From: Microcystis viridis FACHB-1342
GTDB taxonomy: Bacteria > Cyanobacteriota > Cyanobacteriia > Cyanobacteriales > Microcystaceae
DNA length: 64,000 nt
Reading direction: 5' to 3'
Assembly (NCBI RefSeq): GCF_014698335.1
Contig: NZ_JACJSV010000008.1
Span: forward strand, 26,993 to 90,992
Each line of letters opens with the position of its first letter. Position 1 is the first letter of the stretch. The notes under the pieces are model-generated. The model was not told where the DNA came from and ran no database searches. It was given only the letters and a program-made list of their open reading frames with translations. Both the position numbers and the translations under genes were made by a program. Shown here one piece after another: positions 36,207-47,136 of this stretch.

Positions 36207-36300
36207 TTAGGTAGGTGTTTAAAATTGTCTAATACCCCCCTTAGTTAAAAGTAAATTAAGGGTAGATTAAAGGGGGATTAAGGGGGGATCAGAAGTTTGA
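36207..36300. repeat. Dispersed CCCCCCTTA/GGGGGATTAAGGGGGGATCA repeat
   Basis: The segment from AGGTAGGTGTTTAAAATTG to GGGGGGATCA resembles, in inverted orientation, the insert at 57695-57774. It forms G-rich and C-rich arms that can pair. No gene is present. Confidence 0.55.
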
Positions 36301-36334
36301 AAAATCCTTCTATTTTTTAAGACAAGCAGAATCT

Positions 36335-38359
36335 ATGAACCAAGAATCTCTCAGCTTTGTCCATGGGAATGTCAAGTTAGCCGATCGCTTTTTAGTCTGT
36401 GGATTGGGTAGTCTCGGACAACACTGCGTCAAGTCTTTAAAAGAGTTTGGGGTTAGCGTCGTCGGTATCGAACTAATACAGCCTCCCAGTTGGGAAATTA
36501 ATGATTTTCCCGATTTATTAGAGGAAATAATTATCGGTGATTGTCGTCAAAAAAACATTTTAGCAAGAGCGGGAATTGATCGCTGTCGGGCTGCTTTAAT
36601 TGTCACCAGTGATGAGCGAATTAATGCCACTACTGCCCTAATTATTCGGCAATTAAATCCCCTTACCCGCTTAGTGGTGCGTTCTTCTAAAGATAATCTC
36701 AATCAGCTACTCAAGGAACGTTTAGGCAATTTTATCGCCTATGAACCCACCCAACTACCCGCCAATGCCTTTGCTTTAGCCACATTAGGCACGGAAACCC
36801 TCGGTTTTTTGCATCTCGACGGTCAGAAATTGCGGATTATCCAGAGACAAATTAGCCCCGAAGATGGTTTACTCGATCGCTTTTTAGGTGATTTAAATAC
36901 TCCCACCCGTCGTCTGTTAGCACACACAGCCCCCGATGAACCTTTAAGGGCCGGATTTTATCAATGGTCTCCCACCACCACTATCGGGGCAGGTGATACC
37001 ATTACCACCATCGAAACTACCTATCAAAACATCGATGCTGTCCGCCAGAAACCGTCAAATTCTCCCCAGAAGTTGCGGGATTTTTGGCAGAAATTGCTCA
37101 AAGAAATCCAACAATTCTGGCAATTGAGTTTTCAGCAGCAAATTCACCAGGTGGCTTTCCTGTCAGTATTTATCATTATCCTCCTAGTAATTATCGGGAC
37201 TTTTCTTTTCCATCTCTACGCCCCGAGAGCTTCCTTTATTTCCTCTCTTTCAGGAACAGCGATCCTTTTATTAGGTGGTTACGGCGATGTTTTCGGTGGC
37301 TCTAACCCCGAAGATTTAAATGCGGTTCCCTGGTGGATGCAGCTATTTAGTCTCTTTTTAACCTTAGCTGGAACCGCTTTTATCGGGGTTCTCTATGCCA
37401 TTTTGACAGAAACTTTATTATCATCAAGATTTCAATTTATCCCTAACCGTCCCCCAGTTCCCCAACAGAATCATATCGTTATTGTGGGCTTAGGTCGAGT
37501 CGGCAAAGAAGTGGCTAATTTATTACTAGAAATGCAACAGGCAATCGTTGGGGTCAGCTTAAATAGGGATTTTGATGCAACTATCCTGCCAAAAATGCCC
37601 CTGATGACGGGAAATATCGAAGAATCTTTAAAAAATGTCAATTTAGATAGGGCCAAAAGTATAGCCATCGTTACCGATGACGAAATCCTCAATTTAGAAG
37701 TGGCCCTAACCACCCGCAAACTCAACCCCCAAAGCTACTTAGTCATCCGCACCACCGACGACAACCTTAGTCAACAATTAAGTCAAATTCTGCCCCGATC
37801 TCACATTTTAGGAACCAACACCGTAGCGGCAGAAGCCTTTACGGGAGCGGCTTTCGGAGAAAATATTATCTATCTGTTCCGTTGGGCGCAAAAAACGATT
37901 CTGGTGACAGAATACGAGATCGAAGCCGGAGATACTCTCAATGGTAGCTCGATCGGGGATATTGCCTACGGTTATCGAGTCGTGCCGATCCTACACCAAC
38001 GAGAACGGCAAGCCCCGAAATTAATGCCCGAAGATTATCTCAATTTACGCATCGGCGATCGCATTGTGGTGCTGGCCACCATCAACGGACTGCGACGGGT
38101 GGAGCAGGGTCGTCGCACTCCCAAAACTTGGCGCGTGCGGGTGGAAAAAGCCTTTAACCGCAATATTGCCGCGGAAGCACCCACCGTGATCAGTCGTTTT
38201 TCTAATTGTCCCCTGAAAACCGCCAGCGATCTCATGGAAAATTTGCCAGCGACTCTCGGCGCCCCCCTCTACGAACAGCAGGCGATTCGATTAGTTTCCG
38301 AGTTAAAAAAAATTCAAGTTCAAGCCTTGGCTATTCCCATTAACCCGAAATCGGGGTAA
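36335..38359 (+). CDS. RCK-channel-RCK potassium channel family protein
   Basis: 674 residues. Residues about 18-230 are a first RCK/TrkA-N Rossmann domain (FLVCGLGSLGQHCV). Two transmembrane helices (about 270-295 and 335-360) flank a pore loop whose filter reads GGYGD (314-318) instead of the usual TVGYGD. A second TrkA-N domain starts near residue 382 (HIVIVGLGRVGKEVANLLLE), with a TrkA-C-like region after it. Such channels gate potassium (or less selective cation) flow in response to nucleotides or ions. It lies after the SWIM pseudogene and is monocistronic. Selectivity is uncertain because of the altered filter. Confidence 0.88.
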   Translation: MNQESLSFVHGNVKLADRFLVCGLGSLGQHCVKSLKEFGVSVVGIELIQPPSWEINDFPDLLEEIIIGDCRQKNILARAGIDRCRAALIVTSDERINATTALIIRQLNPLTRLVVRSSKDNLNQLLKERLGNFIAYEPTQLPANAFALATLGTETLGFLHLDGQKLRIIQRQISPEDGLLDRFLGDLNTPTRRLLAHTAPDEPLRAGFYQWSPTTTIGAGDTITTIETTYQNIDAVRQKPSNSPQKLRDFWQKLLKEIQQFWQLSFQQQIHQVAFLSVFIIILLVIIGTFLFHLYAPRASFISSLSGTAILLLGGYGDVFGGSNPEDLNAVPWWMQLFSLFLTLAGTAFIGVLYAILTETLLSSRFQFIPNRPPVPQQNHIVIVGLGRVGKEVANLLLEMQQAIVGVSLNRDFDATILPKMPLMTGNIEESLKNVNLDRAKSIAIVTDDEILNLEVALTTRKLNPQSYLVIRTTDDNLSQQLSQILPRSHILGTNTVAAEAFTGAAFGENIIYLFRWAQKTILVTEYEIEAGDTLNGSSIGDIAYGYRVVPILHQRERQAPKLMPEDYLNLRIGDRIVVLATINGLRRVEQGRRTPKTWRVRVEKAFNRNIAAEAPTVISRFSNCPLKTASDLMENLPATLGAPLYEQQAIRLVSELKKIQVQALAIPINPKSG

Positions 38360-38408
38360 ATGGGAGTTATCCTTTTTTGTCAAACTAGAAGGCTCTCTCG
38401 GTCTTTTT

Positions 38409-40181
38409 TTATGCAGTTAAAGTGACCGTAGCCTTGGCAGTTTGTCCGGAATCAGAAGTAGCAGTAATAGTAATTGTATCCCCAGCATTTCCTTGTGGGG
38501 GTGCAGTGTAGGTAAATTTGGCATCAGTGGTATTTTTATCAATTTTACCGCTTTCTGGCGGTGAGATTGTGATGGTGTAGTTACCAACGGGATTAATGCT
38601 AAATTCCTGGATTCCATTTAATGCTAAAGCTGCGCTAGACGGAGCGATCAAAATCGTTGGAGGTAGTCCCTGTCCAGTGGAACTAGCCTCTACAGTTACT
38701 TTTTTCTCTACTTGATTAATTAAATCGGGAATAAGACGTTCGCTAAATCCAGCCACAAAAGCCATTGTCAAAAGTCCATATAAATAGGTGTCATTCCCCT
38801 TATTTCCATTGTCAGTCCGAATTTGTAAGGGAGAAATGCTAGAGTTAAGAATTAGCAGAATAAAGAAAGCGAAACTTCCCCCTAAAATGGGTTTGGTTAA
38901 ACCAATTGACAATGGCAAGAAGTCATCGTCATATTTTTGATTTTTGGGATTATCAAAGTCTTGCAAACGAGTTAGAAGACTAACTGCTCCCCCTAAAGTC
39001 CCTGTCATCAATATCAATATCAAGAGTCTAAAATTTTCATCTTTGTCCTCAGTATTTTGGTTACTAGAATTTGAGATTGGAGGTAAGGGCATAAGCAAAT
39101 TCTTCACTGGAGGGGAGTTCATAATACCCCAATTCAAAGGGAGAGCTAACACTAATCCAATTAAAACTTTTGTAGGTATTTTGATAGAATGGAAAAGATT
39201 ACCTCTGAATTCGGCTAGACCATTCCAAAAACCCATCTGGGTTTTTCTTAATCCTGTTTCGGCAGCATAGCGTAATTTTTGTGCCAAAATAATATTAGGT
39301 TGACCTGTTAAAGATTTAATCGCAATTTCTCCAGCATCTACCACCGACTTTACTTGCATGATATCCCAAGCTTTGGAACTGTTGATGAGTTCCACCTGCG
39401 CTATCCCTAGTATTATAATTAATTTGGCTAATTCTCCCTGTACTTCCCGGTCTAATTCTGGAGGGAATCCCGCTACTTGTTCTTTAGTTTTTCCCAGCAA
39501 AGTATCAATTCTTTGATTTAGTTTAATCACCTCATCTCTAGCTTTAATTTCATTGATTAAATCGTCTAAAGTTTGAAATAAAACACTTGCTTCTTGTAGT
39601 TGTGCAGAATTATCTTTAAATTCCTTGACTAACTTTTCAAAGGGTTCATCTACTTCAGGAATTGAACTATATTTGTCTAATTTATCCTTCAGTTCAGCAA
39701 TCAAAGACTCATTTTTCTGTTGTAATTCCACAGTCGTGGAAAATTTAACCAAAGTATCTTTAACTTTTGTTTGCCAAGCAGTTAGCTTTTTCTTAAGTTT
39801 TGGCAAGTTTGCATCGTTAGCATTAGCATCGAATAGAGTCGTAATTGTTGCAACTAAACTATCAGTTTCTTGGCTTAAAGTATCAAGAGGAATTTCTGAA
39901 ATTTTACCCGTAGATAAAAGGTTGATTGTCTCCACAAGCTGATCTGTATGAGCTATTATTTGTTTTTCTAATTCTTCTCTGCTAGGTAAAGGGTCTGAAA
40001 AAGTTAATTCACCTAGTTTTTGAATAAGTTCATCTCTTAAATTATTAGTCTCTTGAGTGATTGTTTTGGCTTCTGTTTGGTAACTAGCAAGGGTAGCTGA
40101 TTTATCCTGACTAAATTTATTTTGGGTTTCTAGAATAAATTGATTAATTTTTTGTTCGATAGCAGGATTTGGATTAATCAT
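38409..40181 (-). CDS. Large helical membrane protein with C-terminal Ig-like domain
   Basis: 590 residues, unrecognised. Residues 1-300 are helical and coiled-coil-like (for example ELKDKLDKYSSIPEV, NEIKARDEVIKLNQRID). Several transmembrane helices lie between about 335 and 475 (VLIGLVLALPLNWGIM, LLILILMTGTLGGAVSLL, GGSFAFFILLILNSSI, LYGLLTMAFVAGFSE). Residues about 505-590 resemble a bacterial Ig-like fold (FSINPVGNYTITISP, ending GDTITITATSDSGQTAKATV). The start follows AGGAGAAGACAATC, identical to the leader of the DUF3616 gene. It is convergent with the channel gene, 49 bp apart. A mechanical or signalling role across the membrane is only a guess. Confidence 0.75.
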   Translation of the reverse strand: MINPNPAIEQKINQFILETQNKFSQDKSATLASYQTEAKTITQETNNLRDELIQKLGELTFSDPLPSREELEKQIIAHTDQLVETINLLSTGKISEIPLDTLSQETDSLVATITTLFDANANDANLPKLKKKLTAWQTKVKDTLVKFSTTVELQQKNESLIAELKDKLDKYSSIPEVDEPFEKLVKEFKDNSAQLQEASVLFQTLDDLINEIKARDEVIKLNQRIDTLLGKTKEQVAGFPPELDREVQGELAKLIIILGIAQVELINSSKAWDIMQVKSVVDAGEIAIKSLTGQPNIILAQKLRYAAETGLRKTQMGFWNGLAEFRGNLFHSIKIPTKVLIGLVLALPLNWGIMNSPPVKNLLMPLPPISNSSNQNTEDKDENFRLLILILMTGTLGGAVSLLTRLQDFDNPKNQKYDDDFLPLSIGLTKPILGGSFAFFILLILNSSISPLQIRTDNGNKGNDTYLYGLLTMAFVAGFSERLIPDLINQVEKKVTVEASSTGQGLPPTILIAPSSAALALNGIQEFSINPVGNYTITISPPESGKIDKNTTDAKFTYTAPPQGNAGDTITITATSDSGQTAKATVTLTA

Positions 40182-40366
40182 GATTGTCTTCTCCTAAAAA
40201 AAAGGCGAAAATGGGCTAAAATTCGATTATCTCCCCGATGCTACAATAGTTATCATTGATTTTCTGCAATTATTCATAAATCTTGATAAATTTTTATTTT
40301 TTTAACTCAATTCAGTCTGCCGTGGGGAGATAACACCCTGATCTCCTCAATAACCGCACACCGGGA

Positions 40367-40393
40367 TTAGCACTCAAGCCCTAAGAGTGCTAA
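40367..40393 (+). promoter_or_regulatory. CIRCE operator (HrcA binding site)
   Basis: A perfect match to TTAGCACTC-N9-GAGTGCTAA, ending 36 bases before the groEL start codon. HrcA binding here represses groEL outside heat stress. Confidence 0.97.
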
Positions 40394-42112
<1,719 letters not shown>

Positions 42113-42162
42113 TTCCTGATGCCCTCTGGCCCCTGAAAATAATCTCATTCCATTGAGCCAAT

Positions 42163-42208
42163 CTGTCCCTTTTCTCGTTATCGTCGGCATTAGGGACAGG
42201 TTTTTTTT
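42163..42208 (+). terminator. Rho-independent terminator after groEL
   Basis: CTGTCCC (42163-42169) pairs with GGGACAG (42193-42199) around a 23-base loop, followed by eight T. It is 51 bases past the groEL stop. Confidence 0.75.
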
Positions 42209-42302
42209 CATCGGGAAAAACTTTTTCAGCAGAACCTGCTTAATCTATCCTTTGCATTAGTCCAGACACTACACTAGAAAAGAAGGATTATTCCCAGAAA
42301 TC

Positions 42303-44192
42303 ATGACACTGCTGACGGTTCGATCGCTCAAAAAAGACTTCGGTATCAAGGAAATTCTCAAAGATGCCAGTTTTAGCCTCGATGATCGCGATAAAGTCGG
42401 CCTGATCGGTACGAATGGATCGGGAAAATCGACCCTATTGAAAATGATCGCCGGATTAGAATCGATCGATGGTGGCGAAATTCAAATCAATTCCGGGATG
42501 AAAATCGTCTATTTACCCCAGCAACCGGAGCTAGACGACGATAAAACGGTTTTAGAGCAGGTTTTCGCCGATAGTGGCGAAAGCATGACTTTAATTAAGG
42601 AATACGAGGAATTGTCCGATCGCCTTGTCCATGAGCCAGAAAATCTGGATACTATTATGGAGCGTTTGTCAAGGGTTTCGCAACAAATTGATAAACTTGC
42701 CGCCTGGGATTTAGAAACCAATGCTAAAGTTATTTTAAGTAAACTGGGCATCGATAATTTTAATGCTCGCGTGGGAGATTTATCGGGGGGATATCGCAAA
42801 AGAATCGCCATCGCTACCGCACTTTTAGCCGATCCTGACTGTTTATTGATGGATGAACCCACAAACCATTTAGACGCGCTTTCCGTGGAGTGGTTACAGA
42901 GTTATTTGTCCCGTTTTCGGGGAGGATTATTATTAATTACTCATGATCGCTATTTTCTCGATCGAGTGACTAATCGCATCATTGAAATCGATCGGGGAGA
43001 TTTATCTACTTATGCCGGTAATTATGCCTATTATCTAGAAAAAAAAGCTTTAGCGGAAGAATCGATCGCCAGTAGTCAACGCAAACACGCGGGAGTTTTA
43101 CGACGGGAATTAGAATGGTTATCCCGGGGACCAAAAGCGCGCAGTACCAAACAAAAAGCGCGGATCGATCGCATTCAGTCCATGGGTAATAAGGAATTTA
43201 AACAGGTGGAGGGAAAAGTCGATATTGCCACCGCAGGAAGACGCATCGGCAAAAAAGTTATCGAAGTAGAAAATATCTCGAAAGCTTACGGAGATCGCAC
43301 TTTAATTAAAGATTTTACCTATATTTTTACCCCCGAAGATCGCATCGGTATTATTGGCAGTAATGGGGTAGGAAAATCTACTCTCATGGATATTATTACC
43401 GGGAAAACTCTCCCCGATTCAGGCACGGTTGACATCGGTTCCACTATTCATATTGGTTACTTCGATCAACAATCCGATGATCTCAATATCAACGAAAATC
43501 AAAGAGTGATCGAATATCTGAAAAGTGTGGCCGAATTAGTCAAAACCCTAGACGGCAGCGTCATCACCGCTTCCCAGATGTTAGAAAAATTTCTCTTTCC
43601 TCCCGATCAACAATATGCACCAATTTATAAACTTTCTGGAGGAGAAAGAAGACGCTTATTTTTACTACGAGTTTTGATGAGTGCACCTAATGTTTTAATC
43701 TTAGATGAACCCACCAATGATCTCGATGTGCAGACTTTAGCAATTTTAGAAGAATATTTAGAGGACTTTAACGGTTGTGTGATTGTCGTTTCCCATGATC
43801 GCTATTTTCTCGATCGAGTAGTTGATACTATTTTTGCCTTTGAAACCGGGGGTAATATCCGTCAATATCCGGGTAATTATTCCCTTTATCTCGATCAGAA
43901 AAAAGAGGAGGAGGAACCCAAAGAAAAAAAAGTCACCCCAAAAACTGTTAAAGCTTCTCCGTCACCTGTCAATAAAAAAATCTCTTTTAAAGAGAAAAAA
44001 GAATACGAAGATATCGAAAAACAAATACCAATTTTAGAATCAAAAAAAGCCGAAATTGAACAGGTACTTTATGGAGAACCCCTAGAAGATTTTACCAAAA
44101 TAACCGCTCTAACCGAAGAATTAGCTCAATTGAGTCAAAAAATTGATAATTTAACCGATCGCTGGTTAGAATTAGCGGAAAAATTAGGCTAG
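42303..44192 (+). CDS. ABC-F family ATP-binding protein (Uup-like)
   Basis: 629 residues with two ABC ATPase domains and no membrane segments. Domain 1: Walker A GTNGSGKST, signature LSGGYRKR, Walker B LLMDEPTNHLD. Domain 2: GSNGVGKST, LSGGERRR, LILDEPTNDLD. An interdomain linker (about 240-320) and a C-terminal charged, coiled-coil-like tail (about 530-629, KKEYEDIEKQIPILESKK) resemble Uup. ABC-F proteins act on ribosomes or, for Uup, on DNA transactions. It is monocistronic behind groEL. A dispersed 28-bp-motif relative lies at 42215-42242 upstream. Confidence 0.92.
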   Translation: MTLLTVRSLKKDFGIKEILKDASFSLDDRDKVGLIGTNGSGKSTLLKMIAGLESIDGGEIQINSGMKIVYLPQQPELDDDKTVLEQVFADSGESMTLIKEYEELSDRLVHEPENLDTIMERLSRVSQQIDKLAAWDLETNAKVILSKLGIDNFNARVGDLSGGYRKRIAIATALLADPDCLLMDEPTNHLDALSVEWLQSYLSRFRGGLLLITHDRYFLDRVTNRIIEIDRGDLSTYAGNYAYYLEKKALAEESIASSQRKHAGVLRRELEWLSRGPKARSTKQKARIDRIQSMGNKEFKQVEGKVDIATAGRRIGKKVIEVENISKAYGDRTLIKDFTYIFTPEDRIGIIGSNGVGKSTLMDIITGKTLPDSGTVDIGSTIHIGYFDQQSDDLNINENQRVIEYLKSVAELVKTLDGSVITASQMLEKFLFPPDQQYAPIYKLSGGERRRLFLLRVLMSAPNVLILDEPTNDLDVQTLAILEEYLEDFNGCVIVVSHDRYFLDRVVDTIFAFETGGNIRQYPGNYSLYLDQKKEEEEPKEKKVTPKTVKASPSPVNKKISFKEKKEYEDIEKQIPILESKKAEIEQVLYGEPLEDFTKITALTEELAQLSQKIDNLTDRWLELAEKLG

Positions 44193-44221
44193 GATGATAC
44201 CTATTTTCCCGATCGATTTAG

Positions 44222-44692
44222 TCAAAACTGAGTGATAATTTCTGGTGAATCATCCTCATCCATGACCAGATCTACCGACTCCACCCGCAAGAGGGCCAAA
44301 TTATCGTTAACCACCCCTTGAAGATAGATTTCCCCCATCCCTTCACCCCCCAGATCGATCGAGCCAAAAACTTGACCGGTTTTGGTATTAAAATTAAACT
44401 GAAAATAATTAGCTGAGGAAATTCCCTCGCTGACATTATCGTATCTAGCGATCTCTTGACCACTGTTATCATAAAAAGATACCTGAAAATCTTCTAAGAC
44501 TCGCATTTTTCCCGAACCTTTTTCCGAAAAGATAGTCGGGGCCGTTTTTTCATCATAACTAAAAGAACCTTTAGCTGTATAACCCTGATTTCCCAACCAT
44601 TGAAAATCGATCGTCACCGCTAAAACCCCTTGGCTATTCATGTTAGCAACTAAAAGCAAAGCTAATAGTAAAGTCAATATCCTCTTTTTCAT
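44222..44692 (-). CDS. Small secreted protein of unknown function
   Basis: 156 residues from the ATG at 44692 (an in-frame start six codons upstream is less likely). Residues 1-25 are a clear signal peptide (RILTLLLALLLVANMNSQG). The mature part is probably beta-rich (TIDFQWLGNQGYTAKGSFSYDE, cut here to its ends TIDFQWLG and GSFSYDE), and resembles short cyanobacterial PEP-CTERM-like or exported proteins without the C-terminal sorting helix. I do not assign a family. It is convergent with the ABC-F gene, 29 bp apart. Confidence 0.7.
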   Translation of the reverse strand: MKKRILTLLLALLLVANMNSQGVLAVTIDFQWLGNQGYTAKGSFSYDEKTAPTIFSEKGSGKMRVLEDFQVSFYDNSGQEIARYDNVSEGISSANYFQFNFNTKTGQVFGSIDLGGEGMGEIYLQGVVNDNLALLRVESVDLVMDEDDSPEIITQF

Positions 44693-44907
44693 GGTCAATC
44701 CGAATATCATTAGTCGGTTATTTCAGTTATCAGTGATCAATGACTACAACCAGTCTTCGGGGGAATTTTTATAAGGGACTCTGTCTATCCCTATAAACCT
44801 TAAGAAAACTTCAATTACATGGGTACAAGAAAAGGAAACCCAAATGCTCTTTTGTGGGGGGGGTAACTTCCGTTTGCTGATATTACCTGATTTTAAGACA
44901 AAAATCG

Positions 44908-45507
44908 TCAAAAACCGCCATAACGTTCCTCCAACCAGGGATCACCTCGTCGATGGTAGCCATTAAGTTCCCAGAAACCCAATTGCTCTCGATCGAGAAA
45001 TTCTAGGCCATTAATCCATTTAGAACTTTTCCAAGCGTAGAGATGGGGGACAACTAAGCGCAGCGGACCACCGTGGTCGGGGGTTAAAGGTTGACCAAAC
45101 AGTTGAAAAGCGAAAAAATTATCCTCGTGCAGGAATTCCTCTAGGGTCAGGTTAGTGGTATAACCACCATAACAGTGTTGCATGACGTGGGTAGCTTCCG
45201 GCAACAGGTCAATTAAGGTGATAAAATCCGATACCTTAATTCCCGTCCAAGTCACATCTAATTTTGACCAACGGGTGACACAGTGAAAATCCTTAGTAAA
45301 TTCCCACTGCGGTAGGGCCATAAAATCCGACCAGTTAAAAATTTTAGTCGTGGCCACCTTTCCCCAAACCTTGAATAACCATTCCTCGGTCTTGATTTGG
45401 GGAGTATCTCCGTAGGTAAGCACAGGAAAACCACTAGCGAGATATTGGCCCGGAGGAACTCGGTCTTGATCGGTAGATTCTGGTTTTTTAAAGAATTTGC
45501 CTAACAT
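44908..45507 (-). CDS. Sulfite oxidase-like molybdopterin oxidoreductase
   Basis: 199 residues forming one oxidoreductase molybdopterin-binding domain: VWGKVATTKIFNWSDFMAL, the cofactor Cys in HCVTRWSKLDVTWTG, HVMQHCYGGYTTNL, and HGGPLRLVVPHLYAWKSSKW. Small proteins of this type (YuiH-like) bind Mo-molybdopterin; their substrate is unproven. The C-terminal dimerisation domain of true sulfite oxidases is absent and no signal peptide is seen, so it is probably cytosolic. rpmF lies 88 bp upstream on the same strand. Confidence 0.9.
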   Translation of the reverse strand: MLGKFFKKPESTDQDRVPPGQYLASGFPVLTYGDTPQIKTEEWLFKVWGKVATTKIFNWSDFMALPQWEFTKDFHCVTRWSKLDVTWTGIKVSDFITLIDLLPEATHVMQHCYGGYTTNLTLEEFLHEDNFFAFQLFGQPLTPDHGGPLRLVVPHLYAWKSSKWINGLEFLDREQLGFWELNGYHRRGDPWLEERYGGF

Positions 45508-45595
45508 TAGTTGAGACTCACAACGAAAACCCTAAACAAATCTTAAAATATTAGGGAGCGAAAAGGTTTTCTCTACCTCACTCCCCACCATCAAG

Positions 45596-45778
45596 TTATT
45601 CCTCGTCTCCCCCTTCTTCTTCCTCTTTAGTGGGATAGACAAAGCTGTTAGAACGACCAGAAAGAACAGATTTACCCAAAGATAAGGCTTTTTGCGCTTC
45701 CCGAGCCGCTTGCTTTCTCCAGTGCGCTCTCCGTTGGTCGCGCTTGGCATTTGAGGTTTTCTTCTTGGGACAAGCCAT
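45596..45778 (-). CDS. rpmF: 50S ribosomal protein L32
   Basis: 60 residues starting [20 protein letters not shown], the standard bL32 N-terminus, with basic residues for rRNA contact and an acidic tail (EEEEGGDEE) common in cyanobacterial L32. It is part of the large ribosomal subunit. It faces away from acsF across 189 bp. Confidence 0.95.
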   Translation of the reverse strand: MACPKKKTSNAKRDQRRAHWRKQAAREAQKALSLGKSVLSGRSNSFVYPTKEEEEGGDEE

Positions 45779-45967
45779 AGTATTTTAACGATAGTTATAG
45801 ACTCACAACCTTTCTATTCTACTCCCTATTTCCCTAATCGGCTCGCCAACTTGTCTGATTCCCTTGCTCACTACTGCCCAAAATATTGATAAAACTTAAT
45901 AATTATCATTGGCCTACCTATTTATGTTTAAAATCCTATATAGCTATGTAGTCAAGTAATTTCCATC

Positions 45968-47026
45968 ATGGTCACTACCGTCGAACCTCCCTCCCAGAAA
46001 AAAGCTGTTCTGCGCGAAACTATCCTCACCCCGCGTTTCTATACCACCGATTTTGAGGCTGCCGCTAATTTTGACCTTTCTTTGCAAGAAACCGAAATCA
46101 AAGCGATGTTAGAGGAGATGCGGACCGATTACAACCGGCATCACTTTGAACGTCAGCAAGAATTTGAGAACTATCAAGATAATCTCGATGAAAAAACGAG
46201 AAATGCTTTTATAGATTACCTAGAACGCTCCTGTATCTCCGAATTTTCTGGCTTTTTGTTATTTAAGGAACTGTCACGACAACTAAAAAGCCGTAATCCC
46301 TTGTTAGGGGATATATTTCATCTTATGGCTAGAGATGAGGCGCGTCATGCAGGATTTCTCAATAAAGCCATGGCTGACTTTAATATTTCCCTCGATCTAG
46401 CCAAAATTACTAAAACCCGCACCTACACCTTTTTCCCCCTTGAATGGGTTTTATATACGGTCTATCTCTCCGAAAAAATCGGTTATTGGCGTTATATCCT
46501 CATTTATCGTCATTTAGAAGAACATCCAGAGTATAAATTTAATCCTCTTTTTAATTACTTCGAGAGTTGGTGTCAGGACGAAAATCGCCACGGAGATATC
46601 TTTAAAACCTTACTGCGAGCTAAACCACAATTGTGGAATAATTGGCGATCGAGATTATGGAGTCGTTTTTTCCTGCTTTCCGTCTTTGCTACCCATAGTT
46701 TAACTGTACGCGAACGCTCAGACTTTTATGATGCTTTGGGAATGGATGCGATCGCTTTTGATCAAGAGGTAATTCGCCAGACTAATAATACCTCCGCTCG
46801 CGCTTTTCCCACCATTTTAAATGTGGACCATCCCCAATTTTTCCCACGTTTAAACCGTTGTGCTGAACGTAATTTACAATTAAAAGCGATCGATGAAAGT
46901 AGCGCTCCTCAATGGCTAAAAACAATGCGTAAGTTACCCTTACAGCTAGGTATCGTCGGAGATCTGTTGCGACTGTATCTAATTAAACCCATAGATGCAG
47001 AGGCCACCAGAGAAATGGTACTTTAA
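45968..47026 (+). CDS. acsF: Magnesium-protoporphyrin IX monomethyl ester (oxidative) cyclase AcsF
   Basis: 352 residues with the di-iron carboxylate motifs ARDEARHAGF and CQDENRHGD (E-x-x-H pairs) and the conserved N-terminal ETILTPRFYTTDF. It forms ring E of chlorophyll from Mg-protoporphyrin monomethyl ester using O2 and reductant, at the thylakoid membrane. This is the aerobic cyclase; cyanobacteria often have a second copy for low oxygen, which is not in this window. Start ATG at 45968. It is monocistronic and followed by a CAGTTAT array and a decayed IS. Confidence 0.97.
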   Translation: MVTTVEPPSQKKAVLRETILTPRFYTTDFEAAANFDLSLQETEIKAMLEEMRTDYNRHHFERQQEFENYQDNLDEKTRNAFIDYLERSCISEFSGFLLFKELSRQLKSRNPLLGDIFHLMARDEARHAGFLNKAMADFNISLDLAKITKTRTYTFFPLEWVLYTVYLSEKIGYWRYILIYRHLEEHPEYKFNPLFNYFESWCQDENRHGDIFKTLLRAKPQLWNNWRSRLWSRFFLLSVFATHSLTVRERSDFYDALGMDAIAFDQEVIRQTNNTSARAFPTILNVDHPQFFPRLNRCAERNLQLKAIDESSAPQWLKTMRKLPLQLGIVGDLLRLYLIKPIDAEATREMVL

Positions 47027-47028
47027 TT

Positions 47029-47135
47029 AGTTATCAGTTATCAGTTATCAGTTCACAGCAAAAAACTCCCCAATTTCCAATTCATAATTCATAATTCCCA
47101 CACCCTACACCCCACACCCCACACCCACGAAAAAC
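47029..47135. repeat. CAGTTAT array and CCCACAC tract
   Basis: Three to four CAGTTAT heptamers (47029-47056) directly follow the acsF stop, then a CCCACACCCTACACCCC tract (about 47097-47130) complementary to the G-rich repeat near 1040-1085. Confidence 0.75.
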
Positions 47136-47136
47136 T

